DNA from: Nostoc spongiaeforme FACHB-130
GTDB lineage: Bacteria; Cyanobacteriota; Cyanobacteriia; Cyanobacteriales; Nostocaceae
Direction: 5' to 3'
Length of the DNA: 45,782 nucleotides
Assembly (NCBI RefSeq): GCF_014698475.1
Contig: NZ_JACJTB010000051.1
Span: 1 to 45,782 of the forward strand
This document shows, in pieces, positions 7,584 to 15,118 of this stretch. The translations under genes and the position numbers were made by a program. The first letter of the stretch is position 1. Each line of letters begins with the position of its first letter. Under the pieces are notes generated by a model. The model saw nothing but the letters and a program-made list of their open reading frames with translations. It was not told the DNA's origin and did not search any database.

Positions 7584-9296
7584 TTAAAACTCCACCTGTA
7601 AGTTTGACATAACCTGCGAAATCGTCTCAGGATTACCTTGAGAATAATATCCTCCATTTAACTCAGCAATTTTTTTCAAAACATCAGGTTTAAATTCGCC
7701 TTCTTTGCCATAACCAATCGTAAAAAATCCAATTCTTTGGTCAGTTGCAAAACCGCTTTTTTGCAATTCTTCTTCTAATTCATTCAATCTAATATTTGAA
7801 CCAGCATCTTCACCATCAGTTAATATCAACACAGCGTTAATTGCATCTTGACGCAGATTTTGTTGTAACCAATTTCTTGCTTCTAAAGCTGCATCGTATA
7901 ATTTTGTCCCGCCATCAGCCCGAAGACCATTGATAAATTGCCAACCGCGATCGCGTCCTTGGGGTGTACCATCGACTAATACAGGCGGACGAATTACCGA
8001 ATCAAAATCAATCAAGGCAATTTTTTCTTTCGGCCCCAAATTCTTAATATAGTTTTGTAAAGTATTTTGTACAGCAGGCAATTTATCACCCGACATTGAA
8101 CCAGAAGAATCAACAACCACCACCACTAAAGAAGGTTTTTTCGCTAATTCTTGCCAAGATTTCAACATTGCATCAACAACTTCTGGCTTTGGTGGACGCA
8201 GTGAATCATATTTAGCTTGGGCTTCTACACCAAATTCGGGACTAAACTTAGCACCTAATGCGACTCCTGGGGTTCCGGGACGTAAACCCAAATCAGTCGC
8301 AATTTTTTGAGTTTCTGGCGATCGCCAATAAGTGATAAACTTTTCCGCAGCAGCCTTTTCATCTGTGCTGACCCAAGGTGCATTCGGGATAATTGCCCGC
8401 ATATTAGAGGTAAAAGTAGCTTTGGGATAAACTGCTTGATAACGCTGCTGTCCCGTTGCTAAACCGGAATTAGCTACAATTACACTTGATTCGTATACTG
8501 AACCAACCGAAGCCCAAAATGGCCCATTCTTGACCATTGCTTGGGCGAGAGAATTAGTCGAAACCCCGTAACGAGTAATTTTGCTTTGGATTTGTTGAAT
8601 TTGGGGTTGAAACTTCTGTACATCCGCCATTGTAATTTCTTCAGGACGCTTACCTGAGACGCTGGCGTATTGGGCTACCAGAGTTTGCAACCCAGAATTA
8701 GAACGAGTCGGGGCAGAATGTACATAATGAACTGTCAAAGGTGGCGAAGTTGGGTCAATATCACGGTGAGTTTTAGCCGTTACCAAAGCTTTATAAGGAT
8801 CTGCAACTTTCCGCAAACCACTGGCGATGTCAGCTTGCGCCATAAAAACCATTGGCGTGTTCGCAACCAGTGACGACTCTGTGATTTCTGGGATGTAATT
8901 TTTCCCCGGAAATAGTTGATTCATCCGGTAAATTAACTGACTGTGATATATATCTCCATCCAGAGAAATAATTGTGGGAAAATCTGCTGCGTCGGCTTGG
9001 ACTGTACCCTTTTGCAATTGATTGGCTAAAGCAACTACCTCAGTCACAACATCACCACTACCCAAAGATTCACATTTCACTCGAAAAGCTGTACCATTAT
9101 CTAGCTTTGGTTGGGTAGCATTAAAATTTTTCGCCGCTTGATTACAAAAGTCACCCAAAGCACTACCAACCAGTAACTTGACTGTTAACCCTGAAAAATT
9201 ATTATCAGAAGTTGAATCAGTGTTACACCCCGTGACTAACACTAAAGTAGAGATTGCTACAAGATTGGTAACAAACCGAGACCTTTGAAAAACCAT
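7584..9296 (-). CDS. Lipoprotein fusing a solute-binding domain to a von Willebrand factor A domain
   Basis: 570 residues. There is a signal peptide with lipobox VTGC (Cys24), so it is probably lipid-anchored and exported. Residues about 37-375 form a type 2 periplasmic-binding-like domain with APTRSNSG (195-202) and EKAAAEKFITYWRSPETQ near its end. Residues about 390-565 form a VWA domain with a complete MIDAS site: DSSGS (396-400), a Thr in DGGTKLYDAA (464) and LTDGEDAG (492-499). VWA domains bind protein partners through a metal ion. It is the first gene of the operon continuing to 5120. The 293 bp upstream separate it from the divergent peroxiredoxin gene. Ligand and partner are unknown. 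Confidence 0.85.
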   Translation of the reverse strand: MVFQRSRFVTNLVAISTLVLVTGCNTDSTSDNNFSGLTVKLLVGSALGDFCNQAAKNFNATQPKLDNGTAFRVKCESLGSGDVVTEVVALANQLQKGTVQADAADFPTIISLDGDIYHSQLIYRMNQLFPGKNYIPEITESSLVANTPMVFMAQADIASGLRKVADPYKALVTAKTHRDIDPTSPPLTVHYVHSAPTRSNSGLQTLVAQYASVSGKRPEEITMADVQKFQPQIQQIQSKITRYGVSTNSLAQAMVKNGPFWASVGSVYESSVIVANSGLATGQQRYQAVYPKATFTSNMRAIIPNAPWVSTDEKAAAEKFITYWRSPETQKIATDLGLRPGTPGVALGAKFSPEFGVEAQAKYDSLRPPKPEVVDAMLKSWQELAKKPSLVVVVVDSSGSMSGDKLPAVQNTLQNYIKNLGPKEKIALIDFDSVIRPPVLVDGTPQGRDRGWQFINGLRADGGTKLYDAALEARNWLQQNLRQDAINAVLILTDGEDAGSNIRLNELEEELQKSGFATDQRIGFFTIGYGKEGEFKPDVLKKIAELNGGYYSQGNPETISQVMSNLQVEF

Positions 9297-9589
9297 GCAC
9301 TTCTCCCAAAATCATGAGTAATCTAGCAATCTCTGCAATCAAATAGTAAATTCTGCTTCTATTGTGCGATCAAAAAGTTAATTTTCAGTTAATTGGTTAA
9401 GTGTAAAAGATAAACATTATATCTGTATAATAATCAAGCCGCATCTAGTTACACTGCATCTCTCCCTGCCTCCGTGCTAAAGACTTAAAATTTTGTAACA
9501 AATAGCTAAAAGCCGATAGGGAAACCGATGTTTTATGGGATGATGGCAAAGTAGACTACATCTGCCTCTTTATCTACAGGGAATCTTAT

Positions 9590-10228
9590 ATGGCTCTCCG
9601 TCTTGGTGATACAGTACCCAACTTTACACAAGCCTCTACACATGGCGACATAGATTTTTACACATGGGCTGGTGATAGCTGGGTGGTGCTGTTTTCTCAC
9701 CCTGCTGACTACACACCAGTTTGTACAACTGAATTAGGTACAGTTGCGAAACTTAAGCCAGAATTTGACAAGCGCAATGTGAAAGCGATCGCCCTCAGCG
9801 TTGATGATGTAGAATCTCACAACGGCTGGGTAGGTGACATTGAAGAAACTCAAAACACCACCCTTAATTACCCCATTTTGGCAGACGCAGATCGTAAAGT
9901 TTCTGACCTTTACGATATGATTCACCCCAACGCTAACGCAGCTGTCACAGTGCGTTCCGTATTTGTAATTGATCCCAACAAAAAACTGCGTCTTTCCTTC
10001 ACCTACCCCCCCAGCACCGGACGCAACTTTGATGAACTGTTGCGGGTAATTGATTCACTACAACTCACCGATAACTACAGCGTAGCCACCCCTGCTGACT
10101 GGAAAGATGGCGATAAGGTTGTTATCGTCCCCTCCCTCAAAGACCCTGAAGTCTTGAAAGAAAAATTCCCCAAAGGTTACGAAGTAGTCAAACCCTATTT
10201 GCGGTTAACTCCTCAACCTAACAAATAA
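9590..10228 (+). CDS. 1-Cys peroxiredoxin (Prx6 type)
   Basis: 212 residues. The peroxidatic site reads HPADYTPVCTTELG with Cys45, preceded by the GDTVPNFT entry motif. No other Cys occurs in the protein, which defines the 1-Cys class. The length and the C-terminal dimer arm (DGDKVVIVPSL, then PKGYEVVKPYLRLTPQ) also match Prx6-type enzymes. It reduces H2O2 and organic hydroperoxides in the cytoplasm with an external thiol donor. It is monocistronic, with a good terminator at 10296-10323, and transcribed away from the VWA operon. Assignment is secure. Confidence 0.95.
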   Translation: MALRLGDTVPNFTQASTHGDIDFYTWAGDSWVVLFSHPADYTPVCTTELGTVAKLKPEFDKRNVKAIALSVDDVESHNGWVGDIEETQNTTLNYPILADADRKVSDLYDMIHPNANAAVTVRSVFVIDPNKKLRLSFTYPPSTGRNFDELLRVIDSLQLTDNYSVATPADWKDGDKVVIVPSLKDPEVLKEKFPKGYEVVKPYLRLTPQPNK

Positions 10229-10248
10229 TGATTGCTGAGTGAGAATAA

Positions 10249-10266
10249 CTACTCAATATTGAGTAG
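10249..10266. repeat. Perfect 18-bp palindrome after the peroxiredoxin gene
   Basis: CTACTCAATATTGAGTAG is its own reverse complement. It lies between the stop codon (10228) and the terminator hairpin (10296-10323). It could be a protein-binding site or a second transcript-end hairpin. No function is shown. Confidence 0.5.
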
Positions 10267-10295
10267 ATAAATTTTTAAGTCAATTTGTTTACAAG

Positions 10296-10323
10296 ACGCA
10301 AAGCTTTATCTTTGCGTTTTTTT
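10296..10323 (+). terminator. Rho-independent terminator of the peroxiredoxin gene
   Basis: The stem ACGCAAAG / CTTTGCGT (10296-10303 with 10310-10317) has a 6-base loop and leads into seven T (10317-10323). It lies 68 bp after the peroxiredoxin stop codon. Confidence 0.85.
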
Positions 10324-10364
10324 GTATTTACGTAAGAATGGAAAATAAAGTCAGATGTTGAACT

Positions 10365-10952
10365 ATGATGCTGTCATCTTCCTTAGTGATTCAAATGCCG
10401 CCATCAATGCAAATGACAGATGAACAATTCTTTGATTTCTGTCAAGTTAATCGTGACTTACGCATTGAAATGAATCAATTTGGAGAAATTTCAATTATGC
10501 CGCCTACGGGTTCAGAAACAGGAAATCGTAACTTTAATGTAGCTTTACAGGTAGGAGTTTGGTCAGAAAAAGACGGTACAGGTATTTGTTTTGACTCCAG
10601 TACAGGCTTTACATTATCCACGGGTGCAAAACGCTCTCCTGATGCTTCCTGGATGAAATTAGAACGGTGGAATGCTTTATCATCGGAACAACAACAAAGA
10701 TTTGCACCTATTTGTCCTGATTTTGTCATTGAATTGCGATCGCCTAGCGATAATCTCCAACCCCTCAAAGATAAAATGGCAGAGTATATGCAAGAGCCAG
10801 GGGTACAGTTAGGTTTTTTAATTGACCGCAAACACCGCCGAGTTTATATTTATCGTCCTCATCAACCAGAAGAATGTTTAGAAAGTCCTGAGACAGTTAG
10901 CGCAGATCCAGTTTTACCAGGATTTTCCTTGAATATGTCTAAAATTTGGTAG
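10365..10952 (+). CDS. Uma2-family (DUF820) putative restriction-endonuclease-like protein
   Basis: 195 residues. The family hallmarks are present in order: MTDEQFFDFCQVN (about 13-25), RSPDASWMKLERW (about 86-98, the first acidic residue of the PD-(D/E)XK-like site), PDFVIELRSPSDNLQPLKDKMAEYM (about 117-141, with the catalytic Glu and Lys) and GVQLGFLIDRKHRRVYIYRP. Uma2 proteins are very abundant in cyanobacteria, often tens of copies per genome. Their biological target is not established. Two adjacent ATGs (10365, 10368) could both serve as start. It ends 8 bp from the convergent NB-ARC gene. Confidence 0.9.
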   Translation: MMLSSSLVIQMPPSMQMTDEQFFDFCQVNRDLRIEMNQFGEISIMPPTGSETGNRNFNVALQVGVWSEKDGTGICFDSSTGFTLSTGAKRSPDASWMKLERWNALSSEQQQRFAPICPDFVIELRSPSDNLQPLKDKMAEYMQEPGVQLGFLIDRKHRRVYIYRPHQPEECLESPETVSADPVLPGFSLNMSKIW

Positions 10953-10960
10953 CTATATTA

Positions 10961-12439
10961 CTATCCTAATCGATTAATAATTGTTGTGATATTGCAAGCA
11001 ATATAACCAATTGCTAAAGGTGATTTATCATTTAAAAGTAATAGAATTTGCTGGAGATTTTGTACGAGATTTGCCCCATAAATCTGCCAGAGTTTTTCTT
11101 GTAGTTGATACAAAATGCGATCGCCGACAATATCATCACTACCCGGACGAAGTAACCAATGGGTTCGCAGAACTTTAAAATCAGCGATATCTTGACTCTG
11201 CATCACCTGAATTATCTCTTGAGTCCCACGTTCTACTAATTCATCAGTGACAATTTTCATCACCATTGGTTGCAAAGTAAAAGCTGGTGCATCACTACAA
11301 ATCCATTTTTCTAAAAGCGATCGCCTCTCCAAGCTGACAATAGCATCTAACATTGTAGCTGGGTCAAGAGAAACGAGTAAATGAGTTTGCAAGCGGCTAA
11401 AAGAGATTGGTTGTTGCCAAATTGCTAACCAATAGAGAATATTTTGTTCTAAAGCACACAGTTGCTCAAACTGTTGCTTGAGGATAGCACGCAAGCGATC
11501 GCCAATTACTATCGTATTTTGACTGAGAAAAGCCGCAATATTCCCACCAAACACAGACTGAATCAATGGCGTAACTAGTTTGAGTGCCAAAGGATTGCCG
11601 CGATAAAGTTGAATCAGGGGTGATAATCCGATTTCCTTACCTGTGAATCCTCTCGCTTGCAATAGTTCCACTGCCGCAGCTTTTGGCAATCCTGTTAAAG
11701 TTAGACTGCGAACCGTTTTACTATTCGACTCAATAATATTTGGTTGTTCTCGACTGGTGAGGATAATGCAACTTTGATGATGAGTGCGGCTTAATTGCTG
11801 GATAAATTGATGATAGTGTTTCTCTGACTCATCCAACCCATCAAGTATTAATAAACACCGACGCTGTTGTAGATGGTGAATGAGTTTTGCGGTATCTTGG
11901 GAAAAATCATCAACCGGAGTTTGCTTAAAGGTGTGGAGAAGTCCATCTAACAGCGAAACTAGGGATGGTGCAAAATGAAGCGTTTTCCAGATTAAAGCAT
12001 CAAATTTTAACTGAAGATAATCAGCCAAAGCCAGAGCCAGAGCCGTTTTGCCAATGCCAGCCATCCCTGTGATGATAATTAGTTTACAGCGATCGCTTAC
12101 AATCCATTCTTCTAACTGAGTTAATTCTTGATTGCGTCCATAAAAACTTTCAACATCAGGTGCTTCATCCCAGTCGAGGTATTGTGTAGCGGTTTCCTCG
12201 AAGTCTGCGTTAGGGATTTCTGCGATACTTTGCCAATTATTAATGCCAACAGCCTGACAGATAGCGATAAAAATTTCTTGTTGAATGCGATCGCCCTGCC
12301 AAAATCGCCGTAAACTAGCTCTAGAAGTATGAGCATCTTGCCACCAACGCGCCGTACTAGTTTTCGTCCAACCAAGACGTTTTCGCGCCTTGTCTACAAT
12401 TGCCAGTCCAGTTGTTGATGCTTTGAGCGAGTTTGACAT
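10961..12439 (-). CDS. NB-ARC (STAND-class) ATPase with N-terminal HTH-like domain, short form
   Basis: About 492 residues from the ATG at 12439. An upstream ATG at 12484 would add 15 residues that look unlike the family. Residues 1-75 form a small helical domain (KARKRLGWTKTS ... SRASLRRFWQGD ... AICQAVGI) resembling the HTH-like N-domain of cyanobacterial STAND proteins. The NB-ARC ATPase follows: FYGRNQELTQLEEWI, Walker A GMAGIGKTALAL, Walker B CLLILDGLDES, sensor-like CIILTSRE, and GNPLALKLV in the GLPL position. A winged-helix-like region follows. Most cyanobacterial relatives carry WD40 or TPR repeats at the C-terminus as ligand sensors; here the protein ends about 110 residues after the ATPase-associated region. 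STAND proteins switch on oligomerisation and several act in antiviral or cell-death signalling. That role is an inference here. Confidence 0.85.
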   Translation of the reverse strand: MSNSLKASTTGLAIVDKARKRLGWTKTSTARWWQDAHTSRASLRRFWQGDRIQQEIFIAICQAVGINNWQSIAEIPNADFEETATQYLDWDEAPDVESFYGRNQELTQLEEWIVSDRCKLIIITGMAGIGKTALALALADYLQLKFDALIWKTLHFAPSLVSLLDGLLHTFKQTPVDDFSQDTAKLIHHLQQRRCLLILDGLDESEKHYHQFIQQLSRTHHQSCIILTSREQPNIIESNSKTVRSLTLTGLPKAAAVELLQARGFTGKEIGLSPLIQLYRGNPLALKLVTPLIQSVFGGNIAAFLSQNTIVIGDRLRAILKQQFEQLCALEQNILYWLAIWQQPISFSRLQTHLLVSLDPATMLDAIVSLERRSLLEKWICSDAPAFTLQPMVMKIVTDELVERGTQEIIQVMQSQDIADFKVLRTHWLLRPGSDDIVGDRILYQLQEKLWQIYGANLVQNLQQILLLLNDKSPLAIGYIACNITTIINRLG

Positions 12440-12578
12440 ATATCTGTTAACTGAGCAGATTTTTAAACATCTATTAAAGACCAATAAAGTTCAGTTAAGC
12501 ATCAGGCAAATAAATTATAAATTATCCAATCTAGATAATTATGGGGAGTTGTATTTTGATTTACCATTTAGGCATAAT

Positions 12579-12968
12579 TTAAACTTCTATCTTATAATTC
12601 AAATTTAATTCGTCTCCGGTTGTACCTCTAATACCCCAGTTAGATTTGGGAGTTTCAAAAATGGTGATTTCAATGTCGTTAACAGAGATACCAAAGGTTT
12701 CATAAATATCTTTAATTAACTTCCGAATTAGCTCTTTTTTGGTTTCAACTGAGCGTCCTTCAAACATAACAATTTCGATAACTAAATAATTATATGATCT
12801 GTCTTGAGGATAGTAAAAATTTTCTGCGTCTAAAGGGAAAAATCGCTGAAATTTCTTTTCATGGGCAATTTTTAAAATTTCAACTAGTGAGGTATGAATA
12901 ATGTGAGATAAATCTGATTTAATAGGATTTAGTTGATCAGCTAAACCATATACTTTAACTTGTACCAT
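12579..12968 (-). CDS. Tautomerase-family protein
   Basis: 129 residues. The strand-helix-strand pattern (VQVKVYG..., then SYNYLVIEIVMFEGRSVETKKELIRKLIKDIYETFGISVNDIEITIFETPKSNWGIRG) matches the two beta-alpha-beta units of the 4-oxalocrotonate tautomerase superfamily, Tautomerase_2/YusQ type. These enzymes normally use an N-terminal Pro exposed after Met removal. Here the second residue is Val, so classical Pro1 chemistry appears to be missing. The start ATG (12966-12968) lies inside the end of the TetR gene (14-bp overlap), so the two are co-translated. Its substrate is unknown. It may have another activity or act with the regulator. Confidence 0.8.
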   Translation of the reverse strand: MVQVKVYGLADQLNPIKSDLSHIIHTSLVEILKIAHEKKFQRFFPLDAENFYYPQDRSYNYLVIEIVMFEGRSVETKKELIRKLIKDIYETFGISVNDIEITIFETPKSNWGIRGTTGDELNLNYKIEV

Positions 12969-13560
12969 AGCTTTTAAGATTAGTGTTTATATACTGTTTT
13001 AAGTGAGTAATTACTCTTTGGATATGAATTACATCGTCGTATAATTTGCTCATCATTATTGCACCTTCTAAAGTAGCAATAATAATAGTGGCGACTTCAT
13101 CAGGATTCACATCAAAACGAATTTCACCCCGATTAATTCCCTTGGTAATAATTTGAGAAATTAAATTAAGCCAAGAGTTCATTGCTTGTTGCGCCCGATC
13201 GCGCAATGCTGGATGAGCATCATCACTTTCAATTGCTGTATTTAACAGTGGACAACCACCTTTAATGGGCGGATACTCAACAAAGCTGCTAAATACTTCC
13301 ATAATCGCTTCTAGACGTTCTATTGCATGATGTTTACTCCTAATTGCGGCTTTTGTTCGCTGACTGACCAGGGCGATCGCAAAATCAAAGGCTTGGAGTG
13401 CTAGTTCATCTTTACTAGAAAAGTGATTGTAAATTCCGCCTTTCTGCAATCCGGTAACACGCATAATATCTGAAATCGACGAACCCGCATATCCTTGTTG
13501 GTTAAACAGTTCCGCCGCTTGTTGGAGAATGCGAGTTTTTGTTTCTTCGCCTTTGGACAT
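12955..13560 (-). CDS. TetR/AcrR-family transcriptional regulator
   Basis: 201 residues from ATG 13560 (MSKGEETKTRILQQAAELF). A longer frame to 13674 begins in short-repeat DNA and is not credible. The N-terminal HTH is canonical: ILQQAAELFNQQGYAGSSISDIMRVTGLQKGGIYNHFSSKDEL, split over residues 11-54. The C-terminal ligand domain includes GGCPLLNTAIESDD, with one Cys, as in the AcuR/NemR-like group of TetR proteins. It is divergent from the MpaB-type oxygenase gene. A palindrome of TetR type (13749-13764) lies between them and probably binds this protein, which would control both directions. The tautomerase gene overlaps its 3' end. Confidence 0.92.
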   Translation of the reverse strand: MSKGEETKTRILQQAAELFNQQGYAGSSISDIMRVTGLQKGGIYNHFSSKDELALQAFDFAIALVSQRTKAAIRSKHHAIERLEAIMEVFSSFVEYPPIKGGCPLLNTAIESDDAHPALRDRAQQAMNSWLNLISQIITKGINRGEIRFDVNPDEVATIIIATLEGAIMMSKLYDDVIHIQRVITHLKQYINTNLKSYGTS

Positions 13561-13748
13561 ATAGTAATCCGATTTGATTTCTGAATCTAGTTGTGCAGGC
13601 AGGAAGTAGGGAATAGGGAGTAGGGAGTAGGAAAGAAGCTTGATTTGGGTGTACTGATTTTTTTCATAAATCAAATATGAGTCCTATATAGAAAAGTGCT
13701 GAGTGGTGAGTGTATATTCAGCATTTTTAAGTCTTTATGTCAATTTTA

Positions 13749-13764
13749 CAGACCGATTGGTCTG
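13749..13764. promoter_or_regulatory. Probable TetR operator (NemR-box-like palindrome)
   Basis: CAGACC-GATT-GGTCTG is a perfect 6+6 palindrome with a 4-bp spacer. It lies 188 bp upstream of the TetR start and 80 bp upstream of the divergent oxygenase start. The AGACC-N4-GGTCT core equals the core known for E. coli NemR (TAGACC-N4-GGTCTA), a TetR-family repressor that responds to electrophiles and hypochlorite. Site and position are seen. Binding by the adjacent TetR protein is inferred. Confidence 0.7.
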
Positions 13765-13844
13765 ATTAAAAATAACATAATAAAAAATTATAAATCAATC
13801 ATGACAGAGATGATTAACAATAAATACAGTCATGGTGATGAATT

Positions 13845-14696
13845 ATGCTTCCCAACCGTTACCAAAACTTAAATCGGATTCAGCAACTTGACCCAGTAAC
13901 CGACCATAGCCAGATATATTATCTGATGTCGGGTTATGAATTTTCGTGGGAAATGCAGCGATCGCTCGAAATGGCCTTAATGCGAACTTACTGTGTTCCC
14001 AGCATATCTAAATTACTCGATCAGACCAAAGAATTTCATCAGCGTCCACAAAAACGCTATGACGACACATCGATTTTGTTGGTAGAAATTGTTAAATGGG
14101 GTTATGAGAGCGATCGCGGTCAACAAGCATTGCAACGGATGAACGCCATCCACGGACGCTTTAAAATTGACAACGCCGATTTTTTATATGTGCTTTCGAC
14201 CTTTATTTATGATCCTATCGACTGGAATGCTAATTTTGGTTGGCGGTTGATGTGCGAACAAGAAAAATTAGCGTCTTTTTACTTTTGGCGAGAAGTCGGT
14301 AAGAAGATGCACATTGAAAAAATTCCCGAAACCTACGCAGAGTTTGAACGCTATAAACTCGACTACGAAAAGGAAAATTTTCGCTATTCTGAAACAAACC
14401 ACCGTATTGGAGAATCAACACTTGCTTTATTTTTAAGTTGGTTTCCTTGGTGGATGCGACAACCTTTGAAACCAATCATCTATGCCTTACTTGATGAGAC
14501 AATGCTGGATGCCTTTGGTTTTGAACATCCTTCTCCGTGGCTGCGTTCTGTTATGGTCAAAATCCTCAAATTCCGCGCCAAATTCATCCACTGGCTTCCA
14601 CCCCGGACTCAGACTAATTTTTATATTGATTCTCCTATCCGCAGTTACCCGAATGGTTACGAGATAGCTAATGTGGGGTCAGAGGTAGGCTTTTGA
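13845..14696 (+). CDS. Oxygenase MpaB-family protein (DUF2236)
   Basis: 283 residues. The family signature RMNAIHGRFKI (99-109, His103) is present, the His being a probable haem ligand as in MpaB and latex-clearing protein (Lcp). Other family features are YVLSTFIYDPIDW, EKLASFYFWREVG and a hydrophobic FLSWFPWWMRQPL. DUF2236 proteins are b-type haem oxygenases; substrates range from mycophenolate intermediates to polyisoprene and are usually unknown. The gene is divergent from a TetR regulator plus tautomerase with a shared operator, so it is probably induced by a small molecule sensed by that regulator. Confidence 0.85.
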   Translation: MLPNRYQNLNRIQQLDPVTDHSQIYYLMSGYEFSWEMQRSLEMALMRTYCVPSISKLLDQTKEFHQRPQKRYDDTSILLVEIVKWGYESDRGQQALQRMNAIHGRFKIDNADFLYVLSTFIYDPIDWNANFGWRLMCEQEKLASFYFWREVGKKMHIEKIPETYAEFERYKLDYEKENFRYSETNHRIGESTLALFLSWFPWWMRQPLKPIIYALLDETMLDAFGFEHPSPWLRSVMVKILKFRAKFIHWLPPRTQTNFYIDSPIRSYPNGYEIANVGSEVGF

Positions 14697-14748
14697 TTCT
14701 GTAGCTTTTGTGAGGTGTGGTTCATACACTTATACCCCACACCCTTTC

Positions 14749-14875
14749 ATATCATGTCCGACAAATCAGTTATGAAGGACGCATATCTGTTCTGTGCAGA
14801 AAGACGAAACTCTTTCTCCCCCCTGCTCCCTGCTCCCTGCGGTCTATATGATAAGTCTTTTACCGGACAAGATAT
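14749..14875. repeat. Short imperfect inverted-repeat segment within a 422-bp gene-free stretch
   Basis: ATATCATGTCCG (14749-14760) is repeated in inverse as CGGACAAGATAT (14864-14875), 11 of 12 matching. Between them lies a CCCTGCTCC tandem stretch (about 14822-14840). The rest of 14697-15118 is AT-rich with no credible gene; a few open frames of 70-83 codons run through it without start signals or recognisable protein. Confidence 0.4.
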
Positions 14876-15118
14876 CACTCTTTTACCTACCCAGTCTCTA
14901 CAGAAAATCTTTGTGCGTAAGTACTGAGACCATCTATAACCGTAATTTTCCTGAGATACTGAGCTTTATGAATTTAATCTTGAAGAAGACTTCAGTAAAT
15001 TCATCAAAACTCATTCAAAAAATTACCTTATCTTTGAAAAATTGATTGATACTGATGACTGTCACAGGTAATCTAATAAATAATAGATACATTAACTTCA
15101 TTGGTCTTGAGAACTTCC

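Noticed and set aside
12390-12608. Plus-strand open frame of 72 codons across the NB-ARC start
   Set aside because: It overlaps the NB-ARC gene start and its promoter, is very AT-rich and has no family features.
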